NCBI GenBank assembly: GCA_937895345.1
Contig: CALAWP010000054.1
Coordinates: 31,993 to 95,992 of the forward strand
Origin: an uncultured Paenibacillus sp.
GTDB taxonomy: Bacteria > Bacillota > Bacilli > Paenibacillales > Paenibacillaceae
Direction: 5' to 3'
DNA length: 64,000 nt
In this document: in pieces, positions 43,207-52,948 of the stretch
Numbering within the stretch: position 1 is the first letter of the stretch
How the letters are laid out: every line of letters starts with the position of its first letter
Notes under the pieces: model-generated
Databases searched by the model: none
Told to the model about the DNA's origin: nothing
What the model saw: only the letters and a program-made list of their open reading frames with translations
Translations under genes and position numbers: made by a program

Positions 43207-44244
43207 TTAAGATTGCGTCTCCATCATATCGAGAAACGCGTCCGCGATGACCGGATCGAAATGGACGCCCCGCTGCCGCCGCACTTCCGCCAGCGCTTCC
43301 TCCGAAGTCCAGGCCTTCTTGTACGGCCGCTCATGCGTCAGGGCGTCGTAAAAGTCGGCCAAGGCGACGATCCGGGCTTCGAGCGGGATCGCCTCCCCTT
43401 TCAAACCGTCCGGATAACCCGAGCCGTCCCATTTCTCGTGATGCCAGCGGGCGATCGTGCCCGCCATCGCCAGCACATCGAAGCTGCTTCCCTCCAATAT
43501 GCCGGCTCCGATCGTCGTATGCGTTTTCATCAGCTCGAACTCGTGCGGCTCGAACCTGCCGGGCTTCAAGAGCACTTGATCCGGAATGCCGACCTTGCCG
43601 ATATCATGGAGCGGCGCGGCTTTTTGCAGCATGGCGCAATACGCTTCGCTCAAGCCCAGCCGGCGGGCGATCATGCCGGACAGCTGGCCGACCCGCTGCG
43701 TATGCTGTCCGGTCATATCGTCCCTGTACTCCGAGGTGCGTCCGAGCAAACGCAAAATTTCAAGCTTCGCGTTTTCCAGCTCCGCCGTCCGCTCCGCCAC
43801 TCTCGCGCTCAGCGACTCGCTGTACTGCTGCAGCTGCGAATGCAGCAGCTTCGTCCGCAGCAGATTGCCCATGCGCAGAATGACCTCCGATCGGTCAAAC
43901 GGCTTGGTTAAGAAATCGTTGGCGCCCGCCTGCAGCGCGCTGCGCTTCGTTTCGGGCGTCACGTCGGCCGTTAGAACGATCACCGGCAAATATCCTTGCT
44001 CCCCTTCGAATTCCCGGATCAGCTTCAGCAGCTCGTATCCGTCCATGCCCGGCATATGCAAATCCAGCAGCACGATGTCGGGACAATCTTCGCGCAGAAT
44101 CGATTCCGTCTCGAGCGGATTCGTCGTACTTCTGAGCCGTTCGTAGCCCGCGCGCCTTAATATCCGTTCCAGCAAGCCGATATTGTATTCTTGATCGTCA
44201 ACGATGAGTATATTTGCGGCAAATATCGGTTCGGTGCCGTACAT
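43207..44244 (-). CDS. HD-GYP response regulator, cyclic di-GMP phosphodiesterase type
   Basis: A 345-residue protein: receiver at about 10-130 (NILIVDDQEYNIGLL, phospho-Asp in DIVLLDLHMPGMDG, FLTKPF), a short coiled linker, then an HD-GYP domain. Motifs present are HDIGK, KTHTTIGAGIL, HHEKWDGSGYPDGLKG and DFYDALTHERPY, all expected for an active metal-dependent phosphodiesterase. ATG at 44244 follows GGGGGA; the longer frame upstream lies antiparallel in none but overlaps the kinase gene and is rejected. It lies 5 bases after the hybrid kinase gene, which is its probable partner. Confidence 0.92.
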   Translation of the reverse strand: MYGTEPIFAANILIVDDQEYNIGLLERILRRAGYERLRSTTNPLETESILREDCPDIVLLDLHMPGMDGYELLKLIREFEGEQGYLPVIVLTADVTPETKRSALQAGANDFLTKPFDRSEVILRMGNLLRTKLLHSQLQQYSESLSARVAERTAELENAKLEILRLLGRTSEYRDDMTGQHTQRVGQLSGMIARRLGLSEAYCAMLQKAAPLHDIGKVGIPDQVLLKPGRFEPHEFELMKTHTTIGAGILEGSSFDVLAMAGTIARWHHEKWDGSGYPDGLKGEAIPLEARIVALADFYDALTHERPYKKAWTSEEALAEVRRQRGVHFDPVIADAFLDMMETQS

Positions 44245-44249
44245 GTTGT

Positions 44250-46306
44250 TTATTCCCCCAAGCTGGCGGATTCGGCCCGGTCGTTCAAGGCTTCCTCCAT
44301 CTTTGCTAGCAATCTGTCCAAGGCGACCGGCTTCGTATCGAAATCGTCGCAGCCGGCTTCGAGAGCCGACTCCCGGTCGTCCGTCGTGGCGTGGGCGCTC
44401 AGCGCGATAACCGGAATCCCGCTCGTCCGGGGATCCGCCTTCAGCCTGCGGGTCGCCTCCCAGCCGTCCATGACGGTCAAGCTCAAATTCCAGCCGTCCA
44501 TGTTCGGCATCAGGACGTCCAGAAAGATGAGCTTGGGCTTCAATTCCTTCGTCAGCCGAATCCCTTCCGGCCCGTCTCCGGCAAACGCCAGCCTCCACCG
44601 CTCCTTGGCCAAGTAGCGCCGCATCAGATGCGCGTTGGCGGGGTCGTCGTCGATCAGCAGCACGCTGATGCCGGCCTGGTCGTCCTCGACATCGGCGACG
44701 GGCGGCGCCATGTCCGGCAGTTCCTGCTTCGAATGAGGCCGCGCCGGCAGCCAGCAGTCGAAGACGCTGCCCTGTCCCGGCTCGCTCCGCACGGCGATGT
44801 CTCCCCCCATCGTTTCGCAGAAGCGCTTGCTGATCGCGAGCCCAAGTCCGGAGCCGCCGTATTTGCGCGTCGTCGAGGAGTCCGCCTGGGAGAACGGCTC
44901 GAACAAACTGTCCATCTGCTCCGCCGTCATGCCGATGCCCGTATCCTCCACCCTGAACCGGAAGCCTTCCTTGCCGGCTTCGGCATGAGGCTCAATCGTC
45001 AGCGTGACGGTGCCGGTTTTCGTAAATTTCCCCGCATTGCTGAGCAAATTGATCAAAATTTGCCGCAGCTTGGTTACGTCGGTCTGCATCTCCGCGTCCG
45101 GCGCCTCGATGCGAAGCTCGTTTCCGTTGGCGGCGACCGTCGGCTTGACAGCCGCCTCCACATCGCGAACAAGCGCTTGCAAATGAACGTTTTCGTAATA
45201 GACCTGCATCTTGCCGGCCTCGATTTTCGACAAATCCAAAATATCGTTAATGAGCGACAGCAAATGCTTGCCCGACTTTCCGATCTTCCCCAAATCCTCC
45301 GCAAAAACCGGTTCTCCCAGCTCCTCGGCTTCTTCCATCAGCATTTCGCTGTAGCCGATAATGGCGTTAAGAGGCGTTCTCAGCTCATGGCTCATATTGG
45401 CCAAAAACTGGCTTTTGACCTGATTGGCATGCACCGCCTCGTCGCGGGCTTTTTCGAGCTGCGCCGTCCGTTCCTTGACCAGTTCCTCCAGATGCTCGTT
45501 CAGCTTGCGCAGTTCTTCGTTCATTTGATAAATTTCATCGGCCTTCTGCTGAATTTCCGTATCCTTATACGATAATCGGTTCGAAATAAAGATGCCGAAC
45601 AGCGACAGACCAAGCGTAAACAGCGTGCCGCCCGCGATAAAATAAGCCAGCAGCTGCTGATTCAGCATAATGCTGAAAGAAGATTTTTCGAAATCCGCCA
45701 GATGGAACGATGCCGCATGCATGCCCGTATAATGCATGCCGACGACGGCCGCTCCCATGACGAAGCCGCTTCCGATTTTTTTCCACACTTCTCCTCGCCC
45801 GCCGTCCTTACGGAAATAAAAGGCGAGCCACAGCGCCGCAACCGACGCGGCCATGGCGATCACGATCGACAGCGCAAACCAGAACGGATCGTATGTGATG
45901 TGTATTTGCATGGCGGCCATGCCGACATAATGCATGGACGATATGCCGGCCGCCAGCAGCATGCCGCCGCCCAGCAGCCGCGCAACGGTCAAGCTCCGCC
46001 TGCCGACGATATGTAGCGCCGCAAAGGAAGCGGCGATTGCGAAGATGACGGACAGCACGACGTCGAACAAGTCGTAGGCGACCGGCACGGGCAGCGAAAA
46101 TGCCAGCATGCCGATAAAGTGCATCGACCAGATGCCCATGCCCATCGAGGCGGCCCCGAATATAAGCCAGGACCACCGGTATTTGCCGCTCGAGCCGCTG
46201 ATTTTGCCGACCAGATCAAGCACCGTATACGATGCGACTACCGCTACCACATAGGAAATACGACCAGCAGCGAATCGTGAGTGCCGTGAATATGTCCGTG
46301 TTCCAA
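44250..46306 (-). pseudogene. MHYT-domain hybrid histidine kinase with a one-base frameshift near its start
   Basis: The main frame (GTG 46250 to 44250, 666 residues) lacks the first MHYT helix. It has MHFIGM, MHYVGM and MHYTGM motifs (residues 43, 106, 172), a coiled coil, the kinase core (His288 in FLANMSHELRTPLN, LINLLSNAGKF, DTGIGM, GSGLGLAISKRF) and a C-terminal receiver. A second frame starts at TTG 46306 behind GGGGGAA and reads LEHGHIHGTHDSLLVVF. Adding one base at the plus-strand AAA at 46256-46258 joins them as ...HDSLLVVFSYVVAVVASYT..., the expected MHYT beginning. It is therefore either mutated or misread. The receiver also has a 10-residue insertion. Confidence 0.82.
44460..44502. 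repeat. 13-bp direct repeat causing a 30-bp in-frame insertion
   Basis: CCAGCCGTCCATG occurs at 44460-44472 and 44490-44502. The resulting 30-bp duplication-like insert adds ten residues between two MDGW copies in the receiver domain of the hybrid kinase. Confidence 0.85.
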
Positions 46307-47337
46307 GATGATGTTCCCCCCGCCAGCCGTATCGGGAAAGGCAAGCCTTTCCATGTTAATAAGTTCCTCTTGACATGATTCGACAGCATTCTATTTTTTC
46401 CTGCCGTATCTAACGTTTAGCGTTATATTTTTGGGGCTATTAACCGAATCGAGATGCAACTTGCAGCGGCGGCGTCCCGTTTAAAAGACGAGGCGGTAAA
46501 ACTTCGTACTGCTGCGCAAACTTCTGGACGTTCCCCGGTAAAACGGCCGGTTTCCCATGCTAACGAACGCTAGTGAGCTTAATCGACCCGTATGGCTGGT
46601 TTCTATGCTACGAACGCCAGTGAGCTAATTCGCCTCAAAACGGGCAACTTGTCGATTTAACGAACCTCAGCGTGCTTATATGCCCCGTAATGGCTAGATA
46701 TTGTCCGAAAGTTGGGTTTTAAAGCCGCTGTAGTTCGTTACAATTTCTAACTCGTGATTTTAGGCACTTTAGCGATTCACAGGTTCGTTAAAGTTACGCG
46801 GCAAATTGCAACGAACCTCAGCGAGCTTATTCGCCTCAAAATGGCTGGTTTCCCATGCTAACGAACGCCAGTGAGCTTAATCGACCCGAAATGGCTAATT
46901 ATCGTACGAGAACGGGATAATAGCGCCATTCAGATTCGTTACCTATTCAAACCCGTCATTTCGACGCGATTAGCGATACTCAGGTTCGTTGAGTTAAGGC
47001 GAGTCCGGTCGCAGTTGCGATCAGGTTCGTTAAAGTTGGGTGAGTTCGTTAGAGTTAGGTGAGTTCGTTGAAGTATGGTGAGATCGTTACAGCTACGCTC
47101 AGATACGTTACCTTTACATACCTGCCAATATAGCGGTGATTAGCGATACTCAGGTTCGTTGGAGTTAAGATGAGTCCCCGGTTGCCGCTGCGATCGGATT
47201 CGTTGCAGTTCAGTCAAGTTCGGTTGCCGCTGCGATCAGGTTGGCAGCAGCCAAGCTGAGGTTCGTAAAAATTAACGCATGTATTGATCCCGTTACGGCT
47301 GGAATTGCCCGATTCTTCGAGTCAAGGAGGGAAAAAA
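46307..47337. repeat. Non-coding repeat mosaic built on TAACGAAC and its inverse
   Basis: No gene is visible over about 1 kb. Forward units (TAACGAACSYCAGYGWGCTT followed by WTCGMCYCRAAATGGCTG) start near 46561, 46609, 46658, 46810 and 46859, with a 48-50-base pitch within groups. Inverse units (GATTAGCGATACTCAGGTTC then GTT) occur near 46771, 46969 and 47138. Three 19-20-bp copies of GGTGAGTTCGTTAGAGTTA run from 47038 to 47096. A perfect 18-bp palindrome, GGAAAGGCAAGCCTTTCC, lies near 46334. Confidence 0.85.
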
Positions 47338-47739
47338 ATGAAAAAAATCATATGGTTGCTGGCGGCCTTGCTGGCGGCGGGCTGCACGGCGGGCTGCGCG
47401 GCGGACGGAGAGCGGCCCGCTATGGAATATGCGGCATCGTCCATCCGCAGCGACATTCCGGTGCCGAAGGAGGCGAACGAGCGGATGCTGGCCGCTCCTT
47501 TCGATAACCCCGCATTGGTAAAGGGCGCCCGGTACGAGCTGAGAAATATCGGGGGCGAACAGGGCCTCTACCCACCGAGCGATTATTTGCAGAAACTAGA
47601 GGAGGAAGGATGGAAGGAATCGAAGGAAGAGAGACTCGGGCATATGCATCTATTCGAAAAAGACGGGACACGCATCGCGGTCACCGTCCATGAGCATTAT
47701 TTCGATATTTATGAGTTGGCTCCGGCCGCCGGCCGATAG
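47338..47739 (+). CDS. Small lipoprotein of unknown function
   Basis: A 133-residue secreted lipoprotein. ATG at 47338 lies 6 bases after AAGGAGGG. The signal KKIIWLLAALLAAGC provides the lipobox Cys, with a second Cys pair nearby (TAGCAADG). The mature part is small and charged, with a repeated YELR/YLQK-like pattern and a C-terminal HEHYFDIYEL stretch. No family is recognised. It is the only plus-strand gene between 22.4 and 53 kb and stands alone, facing the DUF445 pair. Confidence 0.75.
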   Translation: MKKIIWLLAALLAAGCTAGCAADGERPAMEYAASSIRSDIPVPKEANERMLAAPFDNPALVKGARYELRNIGGEQGLYPPSDYLQKLEEEGWKESKEERLGHMHLFEKDGTRIAVTVHEHYFDIYELAPAAGR

Positions 47740-47785
47740 CTCCCTACGGCAGATAGCTCCCTACACCAGATAGCTCCCTACAGCA
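47735..47785. repeat. 17-bp unit repeated three times across two stop codons
   Basis: GATAGCTCCCTACRSCA occurs at 47735-47751, 47752-47768 and 47769-47785. The lipoprotein stop (TAG, 47737-47739) lies in the first copy and the DUF445 stop (minus-strand TAG, 47778-47780) in the third. Confidence 0.95.
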
Positions 47786-49115
47786 TCGCGAGCAGAGGCG
47801 CGTAGATGCCGTGAAGAAGCAGATACAGACCGGCGCCGACCGCCGCGCCGATGACGGCCCCGTTCAGGCGGATGCGCTGCAAATCGGTATCGACTTTGCT
47901 TTCGACAAACCGGACGAGCCGTTCTTCGGTAAATCCTTCGAGCGTATTGCGGACGATGCGTCCGATCACGGCATGCTCCGCCTCCAATATGCGGGCCACA
48001 AATTGCTGGGCGTAGCCTTCCAGCATGTCCAGCGTTTCCCGGTCCGACTTGAAATGCTTCCACCACGCGGCCGCAAGCGCCATCGTCCACCGCTTGACGT
48101 CTTCGGCGCCGAGCACCCCTTGTCCCGCCGCGGCGCCGGGCAGCTCCTCACCGTTTACGAACAGCTGCTTGATCTTGCCAAGCATCGCTTCGATCGAAGG
48201 CTGCAGCGACAACTGCTCCAGCAGCTCGTTTTTCCAGGCTTGAAAAGCTGCCGCGGCGTCTTGGCTCGATTCGAGCTGGTCAGCCAGCTCGAAAAGCTTA
48301 TCCTGCGCCAGACGGCGCAATTCGTGCTCCGGATCCTTCAATTCTTCGATAAAGGTAAGCAGATTGCGATGCAGCGTCTCGGCGGCTTCTTCCAAATTGA
48401 GCGCGTCCGACGCCTCCGCCAAATCGACGACCACGGCCTTGAACCAGCGCGCAAACGTGCCGCCTTCGTTGACGAACTTGTTTTTTTCGCCTTCAAGCAG
48501 CTTGCGGATCGCCGCCTTCGTCTCCTCGCCCTTCGCTCTTTCCGCCGCATAATCGACGAGCCGGTCCAACCACAGATGAAAATCGCTGCGTTGAAGCAGC
48601 CACTTCAAGCCTTTGCCGGCGTAGGCGGACATATCCGCTTTAAGAAGGGCTTCCCTGAAGCTCCGGTCCAGCTGCGCGGACAACCTATCGGGCTTCACCC
48701 GACCGACGGCCGAAACGGCCAGCTTCCACGCTTGCAGCCCGATCTCCCGTTTGCCGAATTGGCGGTCCGCCCACCGGATCGCGCCTTCCACCAGCTTGTA
48801 TTGCCTGATTTTGTCCATTAGCAGCCCTTTGCTGAGCAGCTGTTCCTCCACCATTCGGACGACGCCGTCCACCAGCTTGTCCCGGTTGCGCGGGATGATG
48901 GCCGTATGAGGAATCCATTTCCAGCCGAACGGATGGCGGAACAAGGCCGTCACCGCAAACAGATCGGCCAGCGCCCCGACCAGCCCCGCCTCCGCCGCAT
49001 ACAGCAGCAAGCCGGTCCACCATTCACCGGGGAACCGGTATCGGCACAGCACCGCCGCCGCAAACAGCACCGCCAGCAGCACGAGACTGGCGTTCGCTTT
49101 CGTTCTCATCGACAT
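47778..49115 (-). CDS. DUF445 family membrane protein
   Basis: A 445-residue protein with an N-terminal double membrane segment (ANASLVLLAVLFAAAVLC and GLLLYAAEAGLVGALADLFA), a long helical central region and one C-terminal helix (AVIGAAVGAGLYLLLHGIY). The GALADLFAVTALFRHPFGWKWIPHT signature and the IRLNGAVIGAAVG ending are typical of DUF445. It starts 3 bases after its paralogue and shares that layout throughout. The biochemical role is unknown; Bacillus YheB is a relative by my recollection. Confidence 0.88.
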   Translation of the reverse strand: MSMRTKANASLVLLAVLFAAAVLCRYRFPGEWWTGLLLYAAEAGLVGALADLFAVTALFRHPFGWKWIPHTAIIPRNRDKLVDGVVRMVEEQLLSKGLLMDKIRQYKLVEGAIRWADRQFGKREIGLQAWKLAVSAVGRVKPDRLSAQLDRSFREALLKADMSAYAGKGLKWLLQRSDFHLWLDRLVDYAAERAKGEETKAAIRKLLEGEKNKFVNEGGTFARWFKAVVVDLAEASDALNLEEAAETLHRNLLTFIEELKDPEHELRRLAQDKLFELADQLESSQDAAAAFQAWKNELLEQLSLQPSIEAMLGKIKQLFVNGEELPGAAAGQGVLGAEDVKRWTMALAAAWWKHFKSDRETLDMLEGYAQQFVARILEAEHAVIGRIVRNTLEGFTEERLVRFVESKVDTDLQRIRLNGAVIGAAVGAGLYLLLHGIYAPLLAML

Positions 49116-49118
49116 CTC

Positions 49119-50390
49119 TTACCGCCCTCCGATCCAGAACGTCGCGAGATAGAGCGCAATGCCGACGCCCGAGCCGACAATCATACCGTTCAACCGGATA
49201 TATTGCAAATCTTTGCCCGCCTTGTCCTTCGCCAGCTCGATCAGGTCTTCTTCCGTAAACTGCTCCAGCTTCTCTCTTACGAGGCGGCCGATCATAACAT
49301 GCCTCCGTTCCAGCAGCGTCAATAAAGCCGCTTTGACGGATTCGTCCAGGCGCTGCCGCCATTCCGGGCTTCCGGCCAGCGCGGCGACCGCCTCATCGAT
49401 CCGGCTGTCCAGCCAGCCCCCCGCGCCGCCGGCCGAAGCGCCGCGCAGCGCTTCCCCCGCCGCCGCGAGACGGCCGGCCAGCCATTCCCGAAGCCGTATA
49501 TTGCCGCTGGCTGCATCCAGCCATCTCCGTTTGCCGTCTTCGATGGCCGACCGCAGCTCCTCGTCTTCCCTGAGCCGCGTCACGAAGCCGCGCAGCAGCT
49601 CCTGCAGCCGCCGGCGCTGAGGATGGTCCGTCTCGGCGAGCTGCTCCAGAAACGAAGCCAGCCAGTCTTGCACTTTGGCGCTGATATCGCGGGCGTTCAA
49701 TCCGGCCGTATAATCGACGAGCCTCCGCCGGAATTTGTCGCCTTCGTACGAACGGATCGCCGACTCCGCTATTCCTTCCGCCATCGAACGGAATTCGTCC
49801 GTCAGCACCAGCTTGCGAAGCTGGAGCAGGATGAACGTGACGATCCGCTCGTCGTACCCGTTGCGGACGGACCATTCGCCCGCCTCGGCAAGCAGATCGG
49901 CAATCCGAACCGTTTCCGTGTGATCCTTCAAAAACCGTTCGATGCCGCCCGCCGCCGCTTCGGCGCGCGAGCCGCCGAGAAGCTCCGCGGCCAGTCTCCT
50001 CGCGATCGCTTTGACATCCGTGCTGCCGCCGCGTTCCTGCAAATAACGAAGCAAAATGTCGGCCATATCGTATTCGCCGAACGTCTGCCGGACATTGTCC
50101 ACCGTCAGCAGATCCTTCTCGACCATATGGACGAGCTCGCCGATCAACCGCTCGCGGTTCCGGGAAATGACGCGCGTCCCCATCCACTTCGGCCAGCGAA
50201 TGCCTAGCGGGTTGCCGAACAGCGCGCCGACGGCGAACGAATCCGCGAGACCGCCGATCGTGCCCGCGCTGAACGCGGCAAAGAGAAGCCCGCCCGCAAA
50301 CGTTCCTTGAAACGGAAACGCCGCCAGCATGCCTGCAAAAGAGAGCGCCAATATGCCATTCGCTTTATGTCTGATCGTCCACTTGTTCAT
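49119..50390 (-). CDS. DUF445 family membrane protein, paralogue
   Basis: A 423-residue protein with the same layout: N-terminal helices (GILALSFAGMLAAFPF, GLLFAAFSAGTIGGLADSFA), the GGLADSFAVGALFGNPLGIRWP signature, a long helical core and a C-terminal helix (IRLNGMIVGSGVGIALYLAT). The ATG at 50390 follows GGAG. It is first in a two-gene operon with the other DUF445 gene. The pair probably acts together, since the order and length of domains match along their whole length. Confidence 0.88.
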   Translation of the reverse strand: MNKWTIRHKANGILALSFAGMLAAFPFQGTFAGGLLFAAFSAGTIGGLADSFAVGALFGNPLGIRWPKWMGTRVISRNRERLIGELVHMVEKDLLTVDNVRQTFGEYDMADILLRYLQERGGSTDVKAIARRLAAELLGGSRAEAAAGGIERFLKDHTETVRIADLLAEAGEWSVRNGYDERIVTFILLQLRKLVLTDEFRSMAEGIAESAIRSYEGDKFRRRLVDYTAGLNARDISAKVQDWLASFLEQLAETDHPQRRRLQELLRGFVTRLREDEELRSAIEDGKRRWLDAASGNIRLREWLAGRLAAAGEALRGASAGGAGGWLDSRIDEAVAALAGSPEWRQRLDESVKAALLTLLERRHVMIGRLVREKLEQFTEEDLIELAKDKAGKDLQYIRLNGMIVGSGVGIALYLATFWIGGR

Positions 50391-50476
50391 GCCGAAACTC
50401 CTATCTCATCCGTCGGATGCTTCCGCTGCGCCGCGGAAGATTACGGTTAAGATTTTACCATAATTGGCCACAGAAA

Positions 50477-50520
50477 GCCCGCCTGCTCATGCGGGCTTTC
50501 GCGAGCATGAACAGGCGGGC
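50477..50520 (-). terminator. Large hairpin after the GH95 gene
   Basis: GCCCGCCTGTTCATGC pairs with GCATGAGCAGGCGGGC (one mismatch) on the minus strand. A short TTTCTG follows, so termination is probable but weak. Confidence 0.6.
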
Positions 50521-50575
50521 GCAATCGGCCGGGAATCGGATCATAAACCGAATTTTTATCGTCCGGGGCGGCAGA

Positions 50576-52948
50576 TCAGCTCCGCCGGCCGGTCAGCTCG
50601 TAAACCCGGCCGGCTTCGGCCGTGAACCGAATCGAGCCCCCTTCTCCCGTCGCAAACGGCACGTCGCGACCGTCGCAGCGAACGGATGAAGCTCCGCTCA
50701 GCCTGACGCGGCATTCGCCGGATGCCGCAGGCGCGACGCGGGCGGAGACGGCTCCGCCGGTCTTCCATTCAAGGTCGACGACATGGCCGCCCCGGCCTTT
50801 CAGCCCGGTGACGGTCCCGGACGTCCATGCGGAAGGAAGCGCCGGCAGCAGGTGCAGCTCGCCATGCTGGCTTTGCAGCAGCAGCTCGGCTACGCCGGCC
50901 GTAAAGCCGAAATTGCCGTCGATCTGGAACGGCGGATGCGCGCCGAATAGATTGGCATAGACGCCTCCTCCGGTGACGGAAGTTCCTTCTTCTTCGACAA
51001 GCCGCAGCATGTGGGCAATCAGACCGTGCGCCCGGTCGCCTTCCCCGAACCGCGCCCACAAGCACAGCTTCCAGGCCAGACTCCATCCCGTCCCTTCGTC
51101 GCCGCGCCGCTCCAGCGACCGGCGCGCGGCGTCGAACAGCTCCGGCGAAGCCTCCCCGTTCAGCTCGCAGCCGGGATAGGCGCCGTACAAATGGGAGACA
51201 TGCCGATGATGGACGTCCTCGTCTTCGAAATCGTCCGCCCACTCCTGCAGCTGGCCCCAGCGGCCGATGCGGTACGGCAGCAGCCGGCTCGCCGTCTGAC
51301 GCCAAACGCCGCGCAAATCTTCATCCGCCCCGATCAGCTCCGCGGCGGCCGCGCAGCGCGTCAGAAGCTCGCGAATGAGCGTCAGGTCCATCGTAGCCCC
51401 GTGCGTCACGGCGGCAAGCTTCCCGTCCGGGCCGACAAACCGATGCTCCGGAGAAGTGGACGGCACGGTGGTCAGCAGGCCGTCTTCCCTTTCCTGAAGC
51501 CAATCCAGGCAAAACAGCGCCGCCTCCCTCATGACGGGATAAGCCCGCTCCCGCAAATAAGCGATGTCCCCGCTATAGGCGTAATGCTCCCACAAGTGCG
51601 CGCAAAGCCACGGAGCGGCCATAAACCAGCTCGCCCAGACGGGATCGCCGTTGCCGTAGTCGCCTACGGGCGCCGCGTGACGCCAAATATCGCTGTTATG
51701 ATGGGCGACCCAGCCCCTCAGCCCGTAGTTTTCCTTGGCTACGACGGCTCCCGTTCGGCTCAACTCTTCGATAAAGGCGAGCAGCGGCTTATGACATTCC
51801 GCGAGGTTGCAGCTTTCGGCAAGCCAATAATTCATCTGGGCGTTAATGTTAAGCGTATAATTGCTGCTCCACGGCGGCCGGATCTCCTTGTTCCATATCC
51901 CTTGCAGATTCGCCGGCTGCGTCCCTTCCCTGGAGCTGGCGATAAGCAAATATCTGCCGTATTGAAACAACAAGGCGGTCAGCGCCGTATCGTCGGCTCC
52001 GTATTTCGCGACCCGATCCTTGGTCGGCTCTGCCGCGAAGCGGTCGCCGCCGTCGCCGATCCGCAACGTCACCCTGCCGAACAGCGGAACGTAATCGTCC
52101 AAATGCCGCTTCAGCAGCTGCTCGAAGGAATAGCCGAGCGCGTTCCGCAGCCGTTCCTCCGCCGCGGCCGCCTCATCCGCTCCTTCCTTGCCCGGATGCT
52201 TGTCGTAACCGTTGAAGCTGGTGGCCGTGCTGATCACCAGCGTGACGGCGGAAGCCGCTTCCGCATGCAGTCCGTCGGCATCCGCATACGTCCGCCCTCC
52301 TTCGACCCGGGCGGCCAGCGCGGCGCGGAAGCGCATGCCGTTCTCCCCGTAGACGATAGGACGCTCCGTCGCATAGTAGCTCGGATCGACATGTTCGGGC
52401 GCCGTTCCGGCCATATAATGGCAACCGTTCTCGCTCCAGGCGCGATGCGCCAGCTCGCTGCGCAGCGTCGCCGTAAAATCGAGGCTGCCGCCCGGATCGG
52501 CTTCCAGACGAACGACGATGACGCCGTCCGGATGCGATGCAAAGCTGCGGCGCGTATGCCAGACGCCGTCGACGCGGTAGCGGCAATGGGATACGGCCGT
52601 CTCCAGATCGAGCGACCGCTCGTACGACGAAACCCGGCCTTCATGCCGGAACGATATCGCAAGCTCGCCAAGCGGCAAGTACGACTGCGTATACGGCCCC
52701 ATCGCCCGCTTGCACAACTCCCCGGCTTCCGCGTAACGCTTTTGCGCCACCGCCTCCCGGATCAGCGGCAGCACCTCTGCAGCGCCCGGATTCGTTCCGC
52801 TTTTGGGCGCCCCCGACCACAGGGTGTCCTCGTTTAACGCCAGCCGCTCCGTGCCCGTTCCTCCATAGATCATCGCGCCCATGCGGCCGTTGCCGATCGG
52901 ATAAGCGTCCGTCCAGCGAACGGCCGGTTCATGGTCTAACAATTTCAT
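50576..52948 (-). CDS. GH95 alpha-L-fucosidase-type glycoside hydrolase
   Basis: A 790-residue cytoplasmic enzyme without signal peptide. The N-terminal beta-sandwich begins AVRWTDAYPIGNGRMGAMIYGG with LALNEDTLWSGAP, the GH95 hallmark. The (alpha/alpha)6 barrel carries LNINAQMNYWLAESCNLAE, TVPSTSPEHRF and FQIDGNFGFTAGVAELL. By analogy to GH95, the two Asn of NIN, the Glu of SPEH and the Asp of IDGNFG are the likely catalytic residues. It would release fucose (or galactose in some members) from plant xyloglucan or pectin side chains. It is divergent from an AraC-type gene, its likely regulator. Confidence 0.92.
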   Translation of the reverse strand: MKLLDHEPAVRWTDAYPIGNGRMGAMIYGGTGTERLALNEDTLWSGAPKSGTNPGAAEVLPLIREAVAQKRYAEAGELCKRAMGPYTQSYLPLGELAISFRHEGRVSSYERSLDLETAVSHCRYRVDGVWHTRRSFASHPDGVIVVRLEADPGGSLDFTATLRSELAHRAWSENGCHYMAGTAPEHVDPSYYATERPIVYGENGMRFRAALAARVEGGRTYADADGLHAEAASAVTLVISTATSFNGYDKHPGKEGADEAAAAEERLRNALGYSFEQLLKRHLDDYVPLFGRVTLRIGDGGDRFAAEPTKDRVAKYGADDTALTALLFQYGRYLLIASSREGTQPANLQGIWNKEIRPPWSSNYTLNINAQMNYWLAESCNLAECHKPLLAFIEELSRTGAVVAKENYGLRGWVAHHNSDIWRHAAPVGDYGNGDPVWASWFMAAPWLCAHLWEHYAYSGDIAYLRERAYPVMREAALFCLDWLQEREDGLLTTVPSTSPEHRFVGPDGKLAAVTHGATMDLTLIRELLTRCAAAAELIGADEDLRGVWRQTASRLLPYRIGRWGQLQEWADDFEDEDVHHRHVSHLYGAYPGCELNGEASPELFDAARRSLERRGDEGTGWSLAWKLCLWARFGEGDRAHGLIAHMLRLVEEEGTSVTGGGVYANLFGAHPPFQIDGNFGFTAGVAELLLQSQHGELHLLPALPSAWTSGTVTGLKGRGGHVVDLEWKTGGAVSARVAPAASGECRVRLSGASSVRCDGRDVPFATGEGGSIRFTAEAGRVYELTGRRS

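Noticed and set aside
43207..44598. A 117-residue N-terminal extension of the HD-GYP protein
   Set aside because: It lies inside the hybrid kinase gene in another frame, has arginine-rich low-complexity composition and no domain; the ribosome site supports the start at 44244.
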